Positions 1 through 26,234 of a stretch of 64,000 nucleotides of DNA are shown here, in pieces. The position numbers were made by a program, and so were the translations under genes. The DNA is taken from contig CAWZYM010000216.1 of assembly GCA_963966185.1 (NCBI GenBank), positions 628,501 to 692,500 of the forward strand, written 5' to 3'. Position 1 is the stretch's first letter. Each line of letters starts with the position of its first letter. This stretch comes from Rhabditoides inermis (lineage: Eukaryota > Nematoda > Chromadorea > Rhabditida > Rhabditidae). The notes beneath the pieces are model-generated. The model worked only from the letters and a program-made list of their open reading frames with translations, searched no databases and had not been told where the DNA came from.

Positions 1-370
1 TCCATCACAGTCTCGTTCTCCACAGCATCGCGCACCTTGCCTGAATCAGGCCGGCGGTTAGGTATACGGTAGAGGGTTACTATAGTCTACCGTACCCTTG
101 TTGATGGCGTCGGCGGCCTGCTTGGCCTCCTCGGACTGCGGGACGATCTTGCGGGGTGCGGCCGAGGAGGCCTTATTGTCCTTCTGAAAGAGGGAGGGTT
201 GAGAGAGAGAGAAAGAGGGAAGGGGGGATAGATGGGGAGAGATAGAGAGGGTAGGGAGAGATAGAGAGGTTGTGGCGAGATAGAGAGGGGGAGAGAGAGA
301 GAGAGCTAACCTTTCCGCACTGCGCCAGAGCCATCACATAGAATGCCATGACTACAATGTAGGCGAACAT
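1..370 (-). CDS. Partial small secreted or membrane protein (5' end only)
   Basis: Minus-strand gene whose 3' part runs off the left edge. Exons read as 370-311, 183-96 and 40-1, with GT donors and CAG acceptors in consistent phase. The first exon encodes a 20-residue hydrophobic segment (MFAYIVVMAFYVMALAQCGK) that looks like a signal peptide or N-terminal anchor. The rest is polar and charged (Lys/Ala/Glu-rich, including KDNKASSAAPRK and EEAKQAADAINK). I recognise no domain; small Lys/Ala-rich secreted proteins of this kind occur in nematodes, so a specific function cannot be given. The second intron (95-41) has the TACGGTA/TACCGTA motif also seen in other introns of this window. The gene lies about 260 bases downstream of the poly(A) signal of the next gene on the same strand, so it could be the last cistron of an operon. 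Exon calls are good; function unknown. Confidence 0.6.
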
Positions 371-1109
371 CTTCAGTCGACCTCCCCGCTAGAGCCGACG
401 ACGCGCAATGCCGGGAGACACTCGCAGACAACTCCATACAGACATGCAAATCTCATTCACCTATCAAATCAAATAGTTTATTCAAAATCGTCGCAGATAT
501 CGAAAAAAGTTCACGGTACTGACCCTGCAATAGCCTTTCTCCACTCTTCGGGGTCTCCGCGTGCCAATTGAGTTCATTCGTCTCCGATTCACCCATCCCA
601 GCCAAATTAACATCCTTCAACCTAGAATCGTTTATTGCAAAACAATTATAAAAATATGTACACTAATACTTTACATAGAATCTATTAGGGGACGTGGCAA
701 AAGGCAAAAGTCTACGAGGAGGGGAAAGATACTGTAATGCAGAAAGGGCACTTCTACAGCGGGAGCACTGTTGATGGAATACTAAGGAGTGAGTAGTAGA
801 AGAAAAAAGATTCAGAGGCCATCAGATGACGTCGCACGGGTCTGCCTGAAACAACGGTAATATATCTTCCTCTCCCTCTCATCAATCTCCATTCCCAAGT
901 ACCTGCATATCTTCACTATAAAATTTACCTTCGTATCAACCACTGGCCACCTTCGTAACGAATCTAAATTCCTAGCAACCACCAAGACCTGTCAGGAAGG
1001 TTCAACTGCATTTTCTCTTCAAATGTGGAAAGAACACTTCGACTCACGTCATCTAGTTGACGCTCATTTGACAGAAAACAGGGTGCACAAGGGACTACTT
1101 TTACTCACC
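371..1109 (-). other. 3' flank of the 157-aa gene; poly(A) signal and intergenic gap
   Basis: No coding exon is supported here. On the minus strand an AATAAA lies at 636-631 and would end the transcript of the gene at 2690-1110. A GTGAGT directly after that gene's stop codon and a TTTCAG near 849 could bound a 3'UTR intron, but nothing confirms it. The gap to the next start codon (370) is short. Confidence 0.5.
631..636 (-). terminator. Poly(A) signal AATAAA
   Basis: Canonical AATAAA on the minus strand about 475 bases after the stop codon of the 157-aa membrane protein gene. Confidence 0.5.
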
Positions 1110-1267
1110 TTAGTTGCCCCACGCCTTTCCCATGAGGTTGCTCATGATGAGAGCGAGGTCGAGTCCCACGACGAAGCCCATGCTGCCGCCGCTCACAGCG
1201 CCCACCGCAGCCGACACCACACAGCTACGGTCAAGCCACAGCTGAGACTGGTCGAACCTGAAAGGCG

Positions 1268-1316
<49 letters not shown>

Positions 1317-2690
1317 TCCCTCCCTCTCCCTTCCTCCCTCCTTCCCTCCCTCTCCCTTTCTCCCTCTCTCTCCCTCCCTCCCTCCCTCCCTCCCTCTCTC
1401 TCTCTCTCTCTCCCTCCCTCCCTCCCTCTCTCTCCCTCCCTCTCTCTCCCTCTCTCTCCCTCTCTCTCTCTCCCTCCCTCTCCCTCCCTCCCCACCTCTG
1501 CGCGAGGCACTTCTCGTACACGCTGGCGCTGCTCATGTTCTTCAGTGCCACGTACGTCATCACCGGACCCAAGGCGGCACCGATCTGCAAAAGAAATCGT
1601 CAGTATATAAAATATAATAAATACGCTTCCGTCTCGACATAGCTCCCACTGCACCGATAGGTTTGTAATTACTCGGCACAAAGCTCAGATTTCCCATTCC
1701 GGATGTAGCACTTATCTAGTTCAAACCAACATGTACCAGAATTGATCGAGGCTGAGCAAAAACGATTTCAAATACGCGCAGTGATCTGCAACACAGTGAA
1801 TATATATTCAACTGTAGATATACGCTTCATACACGCAATATCTTTCACTGAACCGATACACTTGCAATTTTTGCATCGCTCTCGAAAAGCAATAGGACAA
1901 CAACACAGAGCATGTTCCCGTATCCCCCCATTTCCCTCTTTTTTCAGTAGTTGTCCTCCCTTCAGAAATAGGTGGAGAGGACAAGCTGATATACTGTATT
2001 CCTCCCCCCTCTCTCCCTCTCCTCCCTCCTCCCACCAGGGCTCCATTGGTTCCACCGGAGACGAACGACTCGCGCAGGTTGCGGGAGGTGGCCTTCTGGT
2101 CGGAGAACATCATTGCCGACAGAGGGCCGAGAACAGAGCCGAGCAGGGCGCCAGTCTGAAAGGTGTCCATTTCAAAAAACAACAACATATGATTCTAGTC
2201 TTTTTCGCGCGTCTGCCCTCATTCGAGTCTGAGTTTCTCTCTCACTCTAAATGTCATTAGCGCACGCAAACTAACAGCGGCTAAACACACACTTCCAATC
2301 ATTTCTAGAATCCGACTCTCACCTAGATTTCGGACCTCTCACATTAATCTTCGTTCAACATTGCCAATAGCACAAATTATCGTCTTCTCCTTTTCTCCTT
2401 ACAAATCATTTCTAAAATGAATCCTCTCATCCCCTCCTCCTCACCTGGATCCCTGGATGCTCGAATCTAAGTTTCTCTCTCTCTCTCTCTCTCTCTCACT
2501 CTAGCTGTCAAGCGATACAAGCTTCTTCTCCTTACAAATCATTTCTAGAATCCTCTCATCCCCTCGTCTACACCTGGATGCTCCTGAGCGTGACGTGAAT
2601 GCAGAACTCGTATCCCGGCTCGGGCACGATGAACTTCTCGTAGTCGGTGAGCTTCATGCCCACAAAGTTCTTCAGCCAATACGACGACAT
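1110..2690 (-). CDS. Glycine-rich four-exon small membrane protein (157 aa)
   Basis: Exons 2690-2574, 2155-2036, 1584-1496 and 1257-1110 (TAA) join in phase to 157 residues. The protein begins MSSYWLKNFVGMKLTDYEKF and has several short hydrophobic stretches rich in Gly/Ala (TGALLGSVLGPLSAMM, IGAALGPVMTYVAL, a Ser/Gly run near residues 125-135), with a conserved WLDR before the third. This Gly-patterned multi-helix layout recalls Tim17-like inner-membrane proteins such as complex I subunit NDUFA11, but I cannot assign it. The gene at 9055-3128 is a paralogue: exon 1 (117 nt) and exon 3 (89 nt) have identical lengths and phases and the residues align. The start codon follows TTAG directly, a possible spliced-leader acceptor, about 120 bases after the upstream gene's poly(A) signal, which would fit a two-gene operon. 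Confidence 0.75.
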
Positions 2691-2812
2691 CCTAATTGAT
2701 AACGATTAATCAGTCAATAATACACCAATCAATCACAAAGATAGCCCTTGCGGGTCCGCCAGTGAACGGATTCTATGCTCCAAAAACAATAGTCACAATT
2801 TCTTTCAAATTC

Positions 2813-2818
2813 TTTATT
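2813..2818 (-). terminator. Poly(A) signal AATAAA of the 281-aa paralogue
   Basis: AATAAA on the minus strand about 310 bases past the stop of the 281-aa gene and about 120 bases before the start codon of the next gene on the same strand, which is typical nematode operon spacing. Confidence 0.5.
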
Positions 2819-3127
2819 CGGCAAGCACTCGGTGCCGATTCAATTCATTCATTATGTCTCTATGTCTATTACCCGGAAACATTCACAGCACAAAGAGGAA
2901 TAAAGCACGCATACTCTCTGTGAGACACAACTCCATGTAAGTAGACCAACACGGCAAGTAACAAAACGAAGTCTCGACAACAAAACGAATCGATCGCGAC
3001 ACCTAACAGTTGATATTGTGAAAGTTCTAAGACGACATTGTAACAGTCTCTCTGTGTGTAAGTGATAAGGCGATAAGGGCTCTAAGTGGTAACTGGTATA
3101 ACTCTGATCTACTGATCTACTCTCCGC

Positions 3128-6100
3128 TCACGCATTCACAACCTTGCCGCCTCCCGCAACACCGTTTCCAGCAGAGGACTTCTCTGAAACGAGCACAATC
3201 ACAATCCCAACTCCCAAGTAAAAAAGTGACTGTTAGAGTTAGTACATCAGAGATCAAAGCAAAGCAAAAAAGACTGTTAGAGTTAGTACATCAGAGATCA
3301 AAGCAAAGCAAAAAGTGACTGTTAGAGTTTTAGAGTTACATCAGAGATCAAAGCAAAGCAACCCTCCCCCCTCACTCTCACCAGCGGCCGGCGGCGGTTC
3401 GCTAGCCGTCCTGACACTCGAGCTCGCCTCGTTCTCCTTCTGCTGCCTCTCCGTCTTCTCCAATGCGGTGCGGAGGGAGGCAAGGGAGAGCGCGTCCCTG
3501 TCTCCCCTCTCAGTCTTCTCCTCCACCGCAGTGTGCACCGAGAACAGGCCGGGCGACTCGCGACTGCCCTGTCGACTACCCTGCCGACTCTTCTTGCCCT
3601 TTGGAGACGAGCTGCGCGAGCGGGACGCGCGGCGGATCTGCTTCACCTAAGGGTACAGCGACAGTGGGGTTAGCTGAGTTGCGAAGGTATGCATAATCCT
3701 ATTGGCGGGGTTAGCAGTTTTCAGGGTTTAGTTAGGTAAGCCGGTAAATCACGCAGTGTGGTGAGGAAACAAAAAAAAGTTTTAGTGATTAGCAATATGA
3801 ACACGATAAGCAATTGCGATTGAGTGAGTAAAAACAGCACAACGGATATGGTTAGATCATGAAGCATACATTTCCCCATCTGCCTCCCTTCCTCCCCTTA
3901 TCCCTTCCTCCCTCCCCTCTCTCTCCCTACCATCTGAGCCGTCCTCTCCGCGTGGGCGCGCACCGCCGGATTGGAGCTCGCCAGCTTCACCTGAATCGGA
4001 TACATACATCTCTCCCCCTCCCTCCTTCTCTCTCTCTCTCTCCCTCTCTCCCCCTCTATCTCCCTCCCCTCCCCCCTCCGCACCTTCATGTCCCTCTTCC
4101 TCCTCCTGTGTCTGTCGACCGCCCCCGCCACCCAGTCGGCCATCCACCCGCACGTGTTCACACCCGCCACAAAGCCGAGCGCGCCGCCCAGGTAGCTGAA
4201 AAGACCTGTAGGTATAACTGTAGGTATAACAGGTAGCCGCCCAGGTAGCTGCAACAGAGAATGTGAATATGAATATGTATCTCGAATCAAGCAATCAAGC
4301 AGCACACACTATGGATAGCGTAAATGACAGTTGAATACGGAAGTACGGTGGATTCTTATTAATGCAAGACCAGCGCGCCGCCCAGGTAGCTGAGAACAGA
4401 ATCTGCAAAGAGAACCGCGCGTCAAGTTCGAGCAGGACAGCGCATGGTGCTCATGTCCTTCGTCAGCAAAGTGGCGCTCCTCTGCCACCTCCGAATAATT
4501 GTCTCGAATCAAGTAGTACACACTACGGATTCTCTTTGATACAAGACACAGCAAAAAAAGCTAACACAATTATCAAGCGAAGAGGTAATTGGGTGGGCCA
4601 AGGTGAAATACGCTTCCAATATTCAATACACTTACCTCGTAGCCATGTCAATTGCGCCAGTGTGTAAGGTAGAGAAAAGGAGGTAACAGATTTCTAACCA
4701 AGTACCTGCCAAGCTACCTGAGCCCAGGTAACTGCACGACACAGCTACAAACTACCATACGCAACTATGAAGCTATGCTGTAAATTAAACGCACAAACAG
4801 ACGACCACGGTGAAATACGCTTCCAATGTACAAAGCATCACCGCTTACACAGCCAAAATAATATCAGTGCTGCTCCGTGTTAATTATGTAAAATTCACAA
4901 ACACAAATACATCACATTCACAGCAAAGTATGTTTCACCAATTCAATAAACCCCAAGACAGTGATTCGCAACAATTAGTTTGCGTGCAACTCTCAACACA
5001 ACACTCCTCACTCACCCCCCCCCCCCCCCCCAATCACCGATGCAGACACATTTCAGGCACACCACACTTAACCGCATACTCTCAGCCTTGACCGCCACTA
5101 ACTTCGTCAGTCTACCGGTCTTTCCACGGCGTTAGCCTTTGTATCTAGCATCTTAGGCATTACTGTATGATTCATATCCTCATGATTATCTTGTCATCTC
5201 TTAGCCTCCCTCTCTAACACCCCCCCCCCCCCCCACTCAACTAGACCAGGGACCCTAGACCAGGGAGCAGGGACACAACACTCAACCCCCCCCCCCTCTC
5301 CACTCACCCGCCGGCAAGTGCGGTCGCAATGATGCACCGATCGAGCCACACCTCCAGGGAAGTCGACCTGACAATGATGACAGAGTGGTCGAGAACACAG
5401 AGCACAGCTGCACAGCGATAGTCATCCTCTTTCTCCCTCCGTCTTCTCCCCTTCCATCTCTCCACCAATCTTTTCTTCACCTCTCGCAGCGTATGCCATT
5501 ACCTCTTACACGAGAACAGTACACGAGAACACACAGCGATCATCGTCCCCCCCCTCTCTCTCCCCCCCCCCACCTGTTCTTGTAGCAATCCCTGCGTATC
5601 TCGTCCTCGCACTGATCCGGCTTGTACACCAGCCACACCAACGGACCGAGAATCGCGCCCAGCTGCAATAACTTACACTCATGTTCCGTTTTTTTGGGGG
5701 AGGGGCTATATTTTGAAACATCAACACGGTTCGTATTTTGGGTCTTTGACTTCCAATCGATTGAGTGACCAATCAAATCGTAAAATCACGCCTCCCGTGC
5801 CGCAGGCGCATCACTCCCATTACCCAAATTCAACATCCTACTCGCTACAAAAGCTATCATGCCGACTGCTAGCGGCAAACTTGCCCTAACGTTACTTCAA
5901 TTACCTTATCCATATATAAGGGAGCAGCAGTCAGGCATGAGACAACCTCACTGCCCACCATCCACCATGACCCGTCGCGTTCCCAACCGTGCGCAGCGCC
6001 GCAAGGGTGAGCTTGCCGAGGATACCTCCGTTCGCCAATCCACACCATCACTCTTCCAGCCATGCGCGACACTATGTCCCAACCTTGCCCGACTCTGCAA

Positions 6101-9055
6101 CCGCTCGTGAACCTCGTGTCCAATCTCTCCCGCGCCAAGCACACCATGACCAAGGAGGACTTCGACAAATACACCTCCGACCTCACCCACTTCTTGCGGC
6201 TCAAACTCGAGCGAGCCTCGCAAGAGGTTAGTATGTTATAATGCCACGGCTCCATGCCACCATCTCTTCGTTTAGAAGAAGAAGCTCGCTTCTCTTGGCG
6301 GATCTACGCCGGCCGAACGTATCGTCATTCACATGCTGGAAGACGATATCGAGATGGCTCGGGATGGAATGAGCATCATCCAGGACTTCCGGGAAGCGCT
6401 GAACAAGAAGGAGAAGCAAGACAGCCACGTCGAGGAGGAAGAGTATGAACTCGACTAGATTTTCCGCTAAATGTATATTTATTGGATTATATGTATGTTG
6501 AGTATATTGTATTTTATGATAGTTACAATAAATATTCTTTATTTAATTAAATTTCACGAATTGTCAATATATATATATATCAGTTACGGTGCATACAATA
6601 CTCCCATTTCGCTCCTTATGGTACTATAGACTATCAGGTCTGCAGTGCCAGAGTTGCAATCATAAACAGTCATGTTCCGTATTTCCCATTCGTCAGTGTA
6701 GTAAAAGTAGAAAACGGATGGTAGTTTCCACTCATGGACTTCTTCCAATTGAATGGTTCTGTAGCAAAGTGGCAAAGCCTAAAAAAAATCACGTCTACTG
6801 TGCCAGAGCTGCAATCACCAACACTCGTATCACTCTCTCATCTTTCATTGATATCATACCGTATCTTGTGAATACGCGACTAGAATATATCATAATGATC
6901 CTAATTTTACAACTCATTCTTGAGTCTTAGATTTCTTCCAATCGAATGGTTCTGTACTACAGATCTGTAGCAAAGTGTCAAGTCCGATCGAAACACCACG
7001 CCTACTGTGCCACCGGCACATCACTCCAATTACCCAGAAGACCAAGTCAGTCACTACAAAGGCTATCGTGCCGACTGCTAACGGCAAACATACCCTAACG
7101 TCAATTCAAACTCCCATATATAAAGGGACGGTAGTCAACCATGACAACATCACTACACCATCCATTCGTCAATCATGACCCGTCGCGTTCCCAACCGTGC
7201 GCAGCGCCGCAAGGGTGAGCTTGTCTCGGATCTCACCCCTCCTCTCCTCACCACCACTCTTTCAGCCGTGCGCGGCCCCACGCCTTGCTCCACCGCCCAG
7301 CAGTCGTTGCAACTGCAGATGACTGAAGTGAAACTCGTTGCCACTATGAGACATGTCCAGCAGACTAGGAGCAAAGAGGACTTGGACAAGTACATCTCCG
7401 ATCGCAGCTACGCCTTGCGACTCATACTCGCGCAGGCCGAGCAGCGGGTAAGTAGAGCAGCCTTCAGTCTCTTCAAACTACAAAATACTCCAACAACTTC
7501 AGAATAGCCTCAAACCACAGTAAACTAATTACAATCGTCTCGAACAACTTCGAAATCACTTTTCCGAGAAAAAAGTGAAGTATCTTTTGGACGACGCCTT
7601 TCATCTTTCAGAAGAAGGACCTCGCTGCCATTGCCAAATCGACACCGGCCGATCGCAACGCCATGCGCATTGTCGAGGACGATATCGAGAAGATTCTCTT
7701 CGAAACAAACATCGTCCACGACTTCCGGGAAAAGCTGAACGAGAAGAGCGAGGTCGACGAGGAGGAGTACGAACTAGACTAGATCTTCCGCACCCTGTAG
7801 TGACATAGACATGCATAGTAATTCGAGTATATTGTATATTATAATTATTGTTATAAATGTTATATACAATAAATGTTTTTTTTATTTAAAATTCATGTAA
7901 TACCGCATCCCAAACATCTAGACCCACTACTAGAATGATCTGTTAGAGTGGGACCCTCAAAGAGGTGGACAGCCTGTGTGCCTTGCCGAAGCGTTACGAT
8001 CATTGTGGACGTAGACTTTCACTCGCACGACTCCCGACCATTTGTTCATTCATGTACACTCATCACAACTGCTTCTCCCTTTCTCCCTTCCCCACTCACC
8101 CCTCCGACTGTGTCAGTCGAAGCGGTACGGTCATTGCGGAAGACGGTCACACCGCGTTCATTCTACCGACTCATACTCATCCCATTGGCACAACATCTCT
8201 CCCCCCTCCCCTCCCCCACTCACCCTCGCCCCGGTCACCCCTCCCACTGCGATGGTGCTCATCAAGTCTGCGTGTTCGTGGGCGATGAACGGCCACAGCG
8301 CCGCGCCGGCCAGAGAGCCCACGTGCACGCCCGTCTGAATAGAAAAGACACGTCGCATTCCCATCTTTCAAATTGAACTCTCGTCTACAAAAAGCCTGTC
8401 TGAAATGGAGAAACATCTCAATCTTATATCCGGAACCGTTATATCTGAATATGACAAACACTATGTTCCTTCTTAGTATTTCAAATTGAAATTGAACTCT
8501 CGTCTACAAAAAGCCGAGTCTTTGATGGCTCCATGAACTTCTGTCAGCAAACATATCTCAACTCCAGTCTGCTTGCACTCACGTAATCCGAAAAAAAAAA
8601 CCCAATACCACACCCTCAACTAAATGTAAGAAACATGTCGAGTGGCTCCATGAACTCCTGCCTGTAAAACTGTGTTGTCACATTATGACTATTAATTTCG
8701 ATTTCCGATGCTTCCACAAAATTTACGTATCAACTACGCATAAAGACTGGAATCAGATGTATGCTATCAATTCTCGTTATCCAACCACATCAAATATCAC
8801 AATTAAATTACCGAATAAATTCACCCACCTTCATACTCCTGCTCATAGTTGATAGTCCTCTCTATCCTCTCTCAATTGTTTGCTATCCCTTCGCACTCTG
8901 CACAGTCTCACTTCACTTTCTCTCACTCACTCCCCCACCTTCACACTCCTGAGTGCCGAGTTGATGGCCCTCTCTATCCGCGGGTAGGGCACGTCCCGCA
9001 GCTGCGCGTCCGACCACGGCACGCCGAGAAGGTTCCCCAGCCACACGGAGCCCAT
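3128..9055 (-). CDS. 281-aa membrane-protein paralogue with a charged C-terminal extension
   Basis: Eight exons keep phase: 9055-8939, 8334-8248, 5662-5574, 5367-5308, 4195-4084, 3990-3931, 3646-3382 and 3183-3128 (TGA). Residues 1-155 align with the 157-aa neighbour: an MGSVWLGNLLGVPW start, Gly/Ala helices (GVHVGSLAGAALWPF, LGAILGPLVWLVY) and a WLDR followed by a Gly-rich helix. It then adds about 125 residues rich in Ser/Arg/Lys/Glu (RRASRSRSSSPKGKK) and ends in a Gly/Val-rich tail. The function is unknown; it is probably a membrane protein with a soluble basic/acidic tail. Intron 2 (8247-5663) is 2.6 kb and contains two complete plus-strand genes. Intron 4 carries extra copies of the exon-5 acceptor, and intron 7 a three-copy tandem repeat. 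Exon structure is well supported by phase and by the paralogue. Confidence 0.75.
3225..3360. repeat. About 45-bp tandem repeat, three copies
   Basis: Three consecutive copies of a unit containing GTGACTGTTAGAG, ACATCAGAGATC and AAAGCAAAGCAA, inside the last intron of the 281-aa gene. The third copy has a small internal change. Confidence 0.8.
4195..4740 (-). repeat. Copied splice acceptor and exon edge of exon 5 (281-aa gene)
   Basis: The true acceptor and first exon bases (CAG then CTACCTGGGCGG on the minus strand, at 4195) recur upstream at about 4236-4255, 4371-4396 and, more diverged, 4721-4737. Each copy keeps an AG followed by the exon edge but lacks a full exon. Confidence 0.7.
5800..5966 (+). 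promoter_or_regulatory. Promoter block of nested gene copy 1 with TATA box
   Basis: TATATAAG at 5913-5920 lies about 47 bases before the start codon. The region around 5800-5920 is repeated with moderate divergence before copy 2 (about 7005-7125), including ATTACCCA, GCCGACTGCTA and CCCTAACG blocks. A clear TATA box sets these nested genes apart from their neighbours. Confidence 0.65.
5967..6458 (+). CDS. Nested 129-aa protein, tandem copy 1
   Basis: Exons 5967-6006, 6060-6226 and 6276-6458 (TAG) join in phase to 129 residues. It starts with a very basic segment (MTRRVPNRAQRRK), continues with a helical middle (KEDFDKYTSDLTHFLRLKLE, LEDDIEMARDGM, IIQDFREALNKK) and ends in an acidic tail, EEEEYELD. 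Without the first splice the frame stops early, so the three-exon model is needed. Copy 2 at 7175 has the same exon plan and ends. I do not recognise the family; charge and predicted helices suggest a small nuclear or nucleic-acid-associated protein, but that is inference. The gene lies wholly inside intron 2 of the minus-strand 281-aa gene. AATAAA is at 6527-6532. Confidence 0.7.
6459..7004 (+). other. Spacer between the two nested genes with partial promoter copies
   Basis: Holds the poly(A) signal of copy 1, then AT-rich DNA. At about 6740-6830 and 6940-7010 there are partial repeats of the upstream promoter region (CCAATTGAATGGTTCTGTA / CCAATCGAATGGTTCTGTA and CTACTGTGCC blocks), suggesting several rounds of duplication. 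No gene seen. Confidence 0.5.
7117..7124 (+). promoter_or_regulatory. TATA box of nested gene copy 2
   Basis: TATATAAA about 50 bases before the ATG at 7175, within a duplicated promoter block shared with copy 1. Confidence 0.65.
7175..7782 (+). CDS. Nested 130-aa protein, tandem copy 2
   Basis: Exons 7175-7214, 7266-7447 and 7612-7782 (TAG) give 130 residues, paralogous to copy 1. The basic start MTRRVPNRAQRRK is identical and the acidic end EEEYELD is conserved, while the middle has diverged (KEDLDKYISDRSYALRLILA; IVEDDIEKILFETNIVHDF). The first intron here is a multiple of three without a stop, so its retention would still give protein, unlike in copy 1. AATAAA at 7868-7873. Function unknown. 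The strong end conservation with a relaxed middle suggests both copies are translated. Confidence 0.72.
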
Positions 9056-9839
9056 CTGATCACACATATCATCACCATCAACGATCAGTTCTGTTTGCAA
9101 CTTTTAACTGGGCATCGGTCCAGGGCATTCGTGGTAAGAAACATCATGCCATCAGCCTCTCTCAACACCACACATCGAGGCAAGGCTCTAGACTACTCAA
9201 TCATTGCAACGATCAACGATATCCGGATCATCGAGATCGAATTCAGGAGTCACGCGAACATGCAATCACGAGATATCTCACCGCTTCTGCAACGGATACA
9301 TGCACAATTCACAAAACAACATGACCAGTTCAAAAGAGATTTTATCGTTGAGAAAATAAGCATATCAAACTCCGCAATACGAATTCACACTGTCGTATGC
9401 CAACATCGTGACTAAAATGTATAGTAGTAGTAGGTATACTAGGTACACACTCTCAATGAGTTGCAGATGAAAAAAACACAAGGATAAGGTATATCAGCAA
9501 GACAACGGAATACGGTAATGTGTGATGAAATAGTAGGAGACCATTCATAGGAGGAAAACCACTGGTTCGAGAGAAAATAAGGAAATACGGAGAGATGCGA
9601 GAAGTCACTAATAAATACATAGATACACGGAGTTAGTCAGTTAGCTAATGGAAAACAGAGAATCAGATCTACACATTACACAACTACAGTACTCCAACAG
9701 TACTCTCACTACACTTTGACAGCGTTATACAGCAATGTGAATCCAAGGGCTGGCTGCCCTCGCAATGATACAGAAGCAAGGAGTCAGACGACGTGCTCTG
9801 AGAAGACGTGGTTCAGACGACGTGGTTCAGACGACGTGC
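9056..9839. other. Gap between the SMC1 stop and the 281-aa gene start
   Basis: About 780 bases. No open frame, RNA gene or clear repeat can be supported. It should hold the SMC1 3'UTR and the promoter or leader of the minus-strand gene starting at 9055; no canonical AATAAA was found on the minus strand. Confidence 0.4.
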
Positions 9840-25289
<15,450 letters not shown>

Positions 25290-25334
25290 AGTGCAACACG
25301 TCTCCGGAGCTGCTCTCCGACTACTCTTATATGG

Positions 25335-25351
25335 TCTAAACAAAGAAAAAA
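25335..25351 (-). promoter_or_regulatory. Likely spliced-leader acceptor for SMC1
   Basis: Minus-strand TTTTTTCTTTGTTTAG ends at 25337, giving a 47-base leader before the SMC1 ATG. No exon lies upstream, and a pyrimidine-rich acceptor close to the start codon fits trans-splicing. Confidence 0.55.
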
Positions 25352-26227
25352 TCAGCTGCGCGATTGTAACAAACGCGCGCGGGAAGATTATCGATCGTTG
25401 AAAGAGCGTTTGAAAGCAACCATAAGGAGAACATTGAGGTGAACGTGGTGAGAACATGAAGAGTGATTTCTTTAATGTTGTAGTCAGAACCAATCAATTG
25501 TACATGTCAGAGAACATGAAAAACAAACAAAACAACAACAGGAAACAAACAAAAACCGCGAGTGGACGCGTTGTGTGAAATAACGACAAAGTGTATGCAC
25601 AAAAGAACACTACAAACATATTGTGAAAGTGTTTCGCAACATTTCTATAGTATTGCATGAGAATGATTCAATGTTGTTATCTATTTCGAAAAGATTGATG
25701 TAGGACTTGTTTATGGGTACATAAAGGTGTACGATAGTAAAGTGTTTGAAGGTTGTTTTCAGGTTTGTTTATTGTAATTCTTTTCTTCCATTACTAAACA
25801 TTCGTCATTTGTACTGTACTACGATTTCGGATACGGTAGCTCCATTTGAACATGTAAATGTTTATTTTTTTGGAGTTTCATTCATTTTGCGGTATTCTTC
25901 CGGTATGTGAGACGGAAAATTTGATAGTTCGGCGTTCGTGGAATGTATTTTCTGACATTTTGATCTTGATCAATCTTGTTTTCTGATGATCTATTCTTTT
26001 TCTATTTTGCGTTGACTGTTTACTACGAACTGAAGAATTTTCATTTAGTTTACTGACGTGCATATAAATTTATTTATACCTTTGAGTAAAATATTCTGAG
26101 TATTCGCTGTTCAATATGTATCTCTTCAACGTTCACCTTTACCTGGACAGTTCGCTCGACCGTAGTCTGTCTGTTGCATCATCAAAGATGAGATGAGATC
26201 ACTCCTGAAATCTATTACCGTTGTTTA
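25352..26227. promoter_or_regulatory. Divergent promoter region between SMC1 and IARS
   Basis: About 0.88 kb between two housekeeping genes transcribed apart. AT-rich with no supported exon, RNA gene or strong repeat. It must hold both promoters; no TATA box could be singled out. Confidence 0.5.
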
Positions 26228-26228
26228 G
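26220..26228 (+). promoter_or_regulatory. Likely spliced-leader acceptor for IARS
   Basis: GTTGTTTAG at 26220-26228 ends six bases before the IARS ATG (26235), with no upstream coding exon. Confidence 0.55.
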
Positions 26229-26234
26229 GTAACA

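Noticed and set aside
7034..7046. AATTACCCA as a spliced-leader RNA gene
   Set aside because: Only about nine bases match the nematode SL1 exon, with no donor, Sm site or snRNA structure; it is part of the duplicated promoter.
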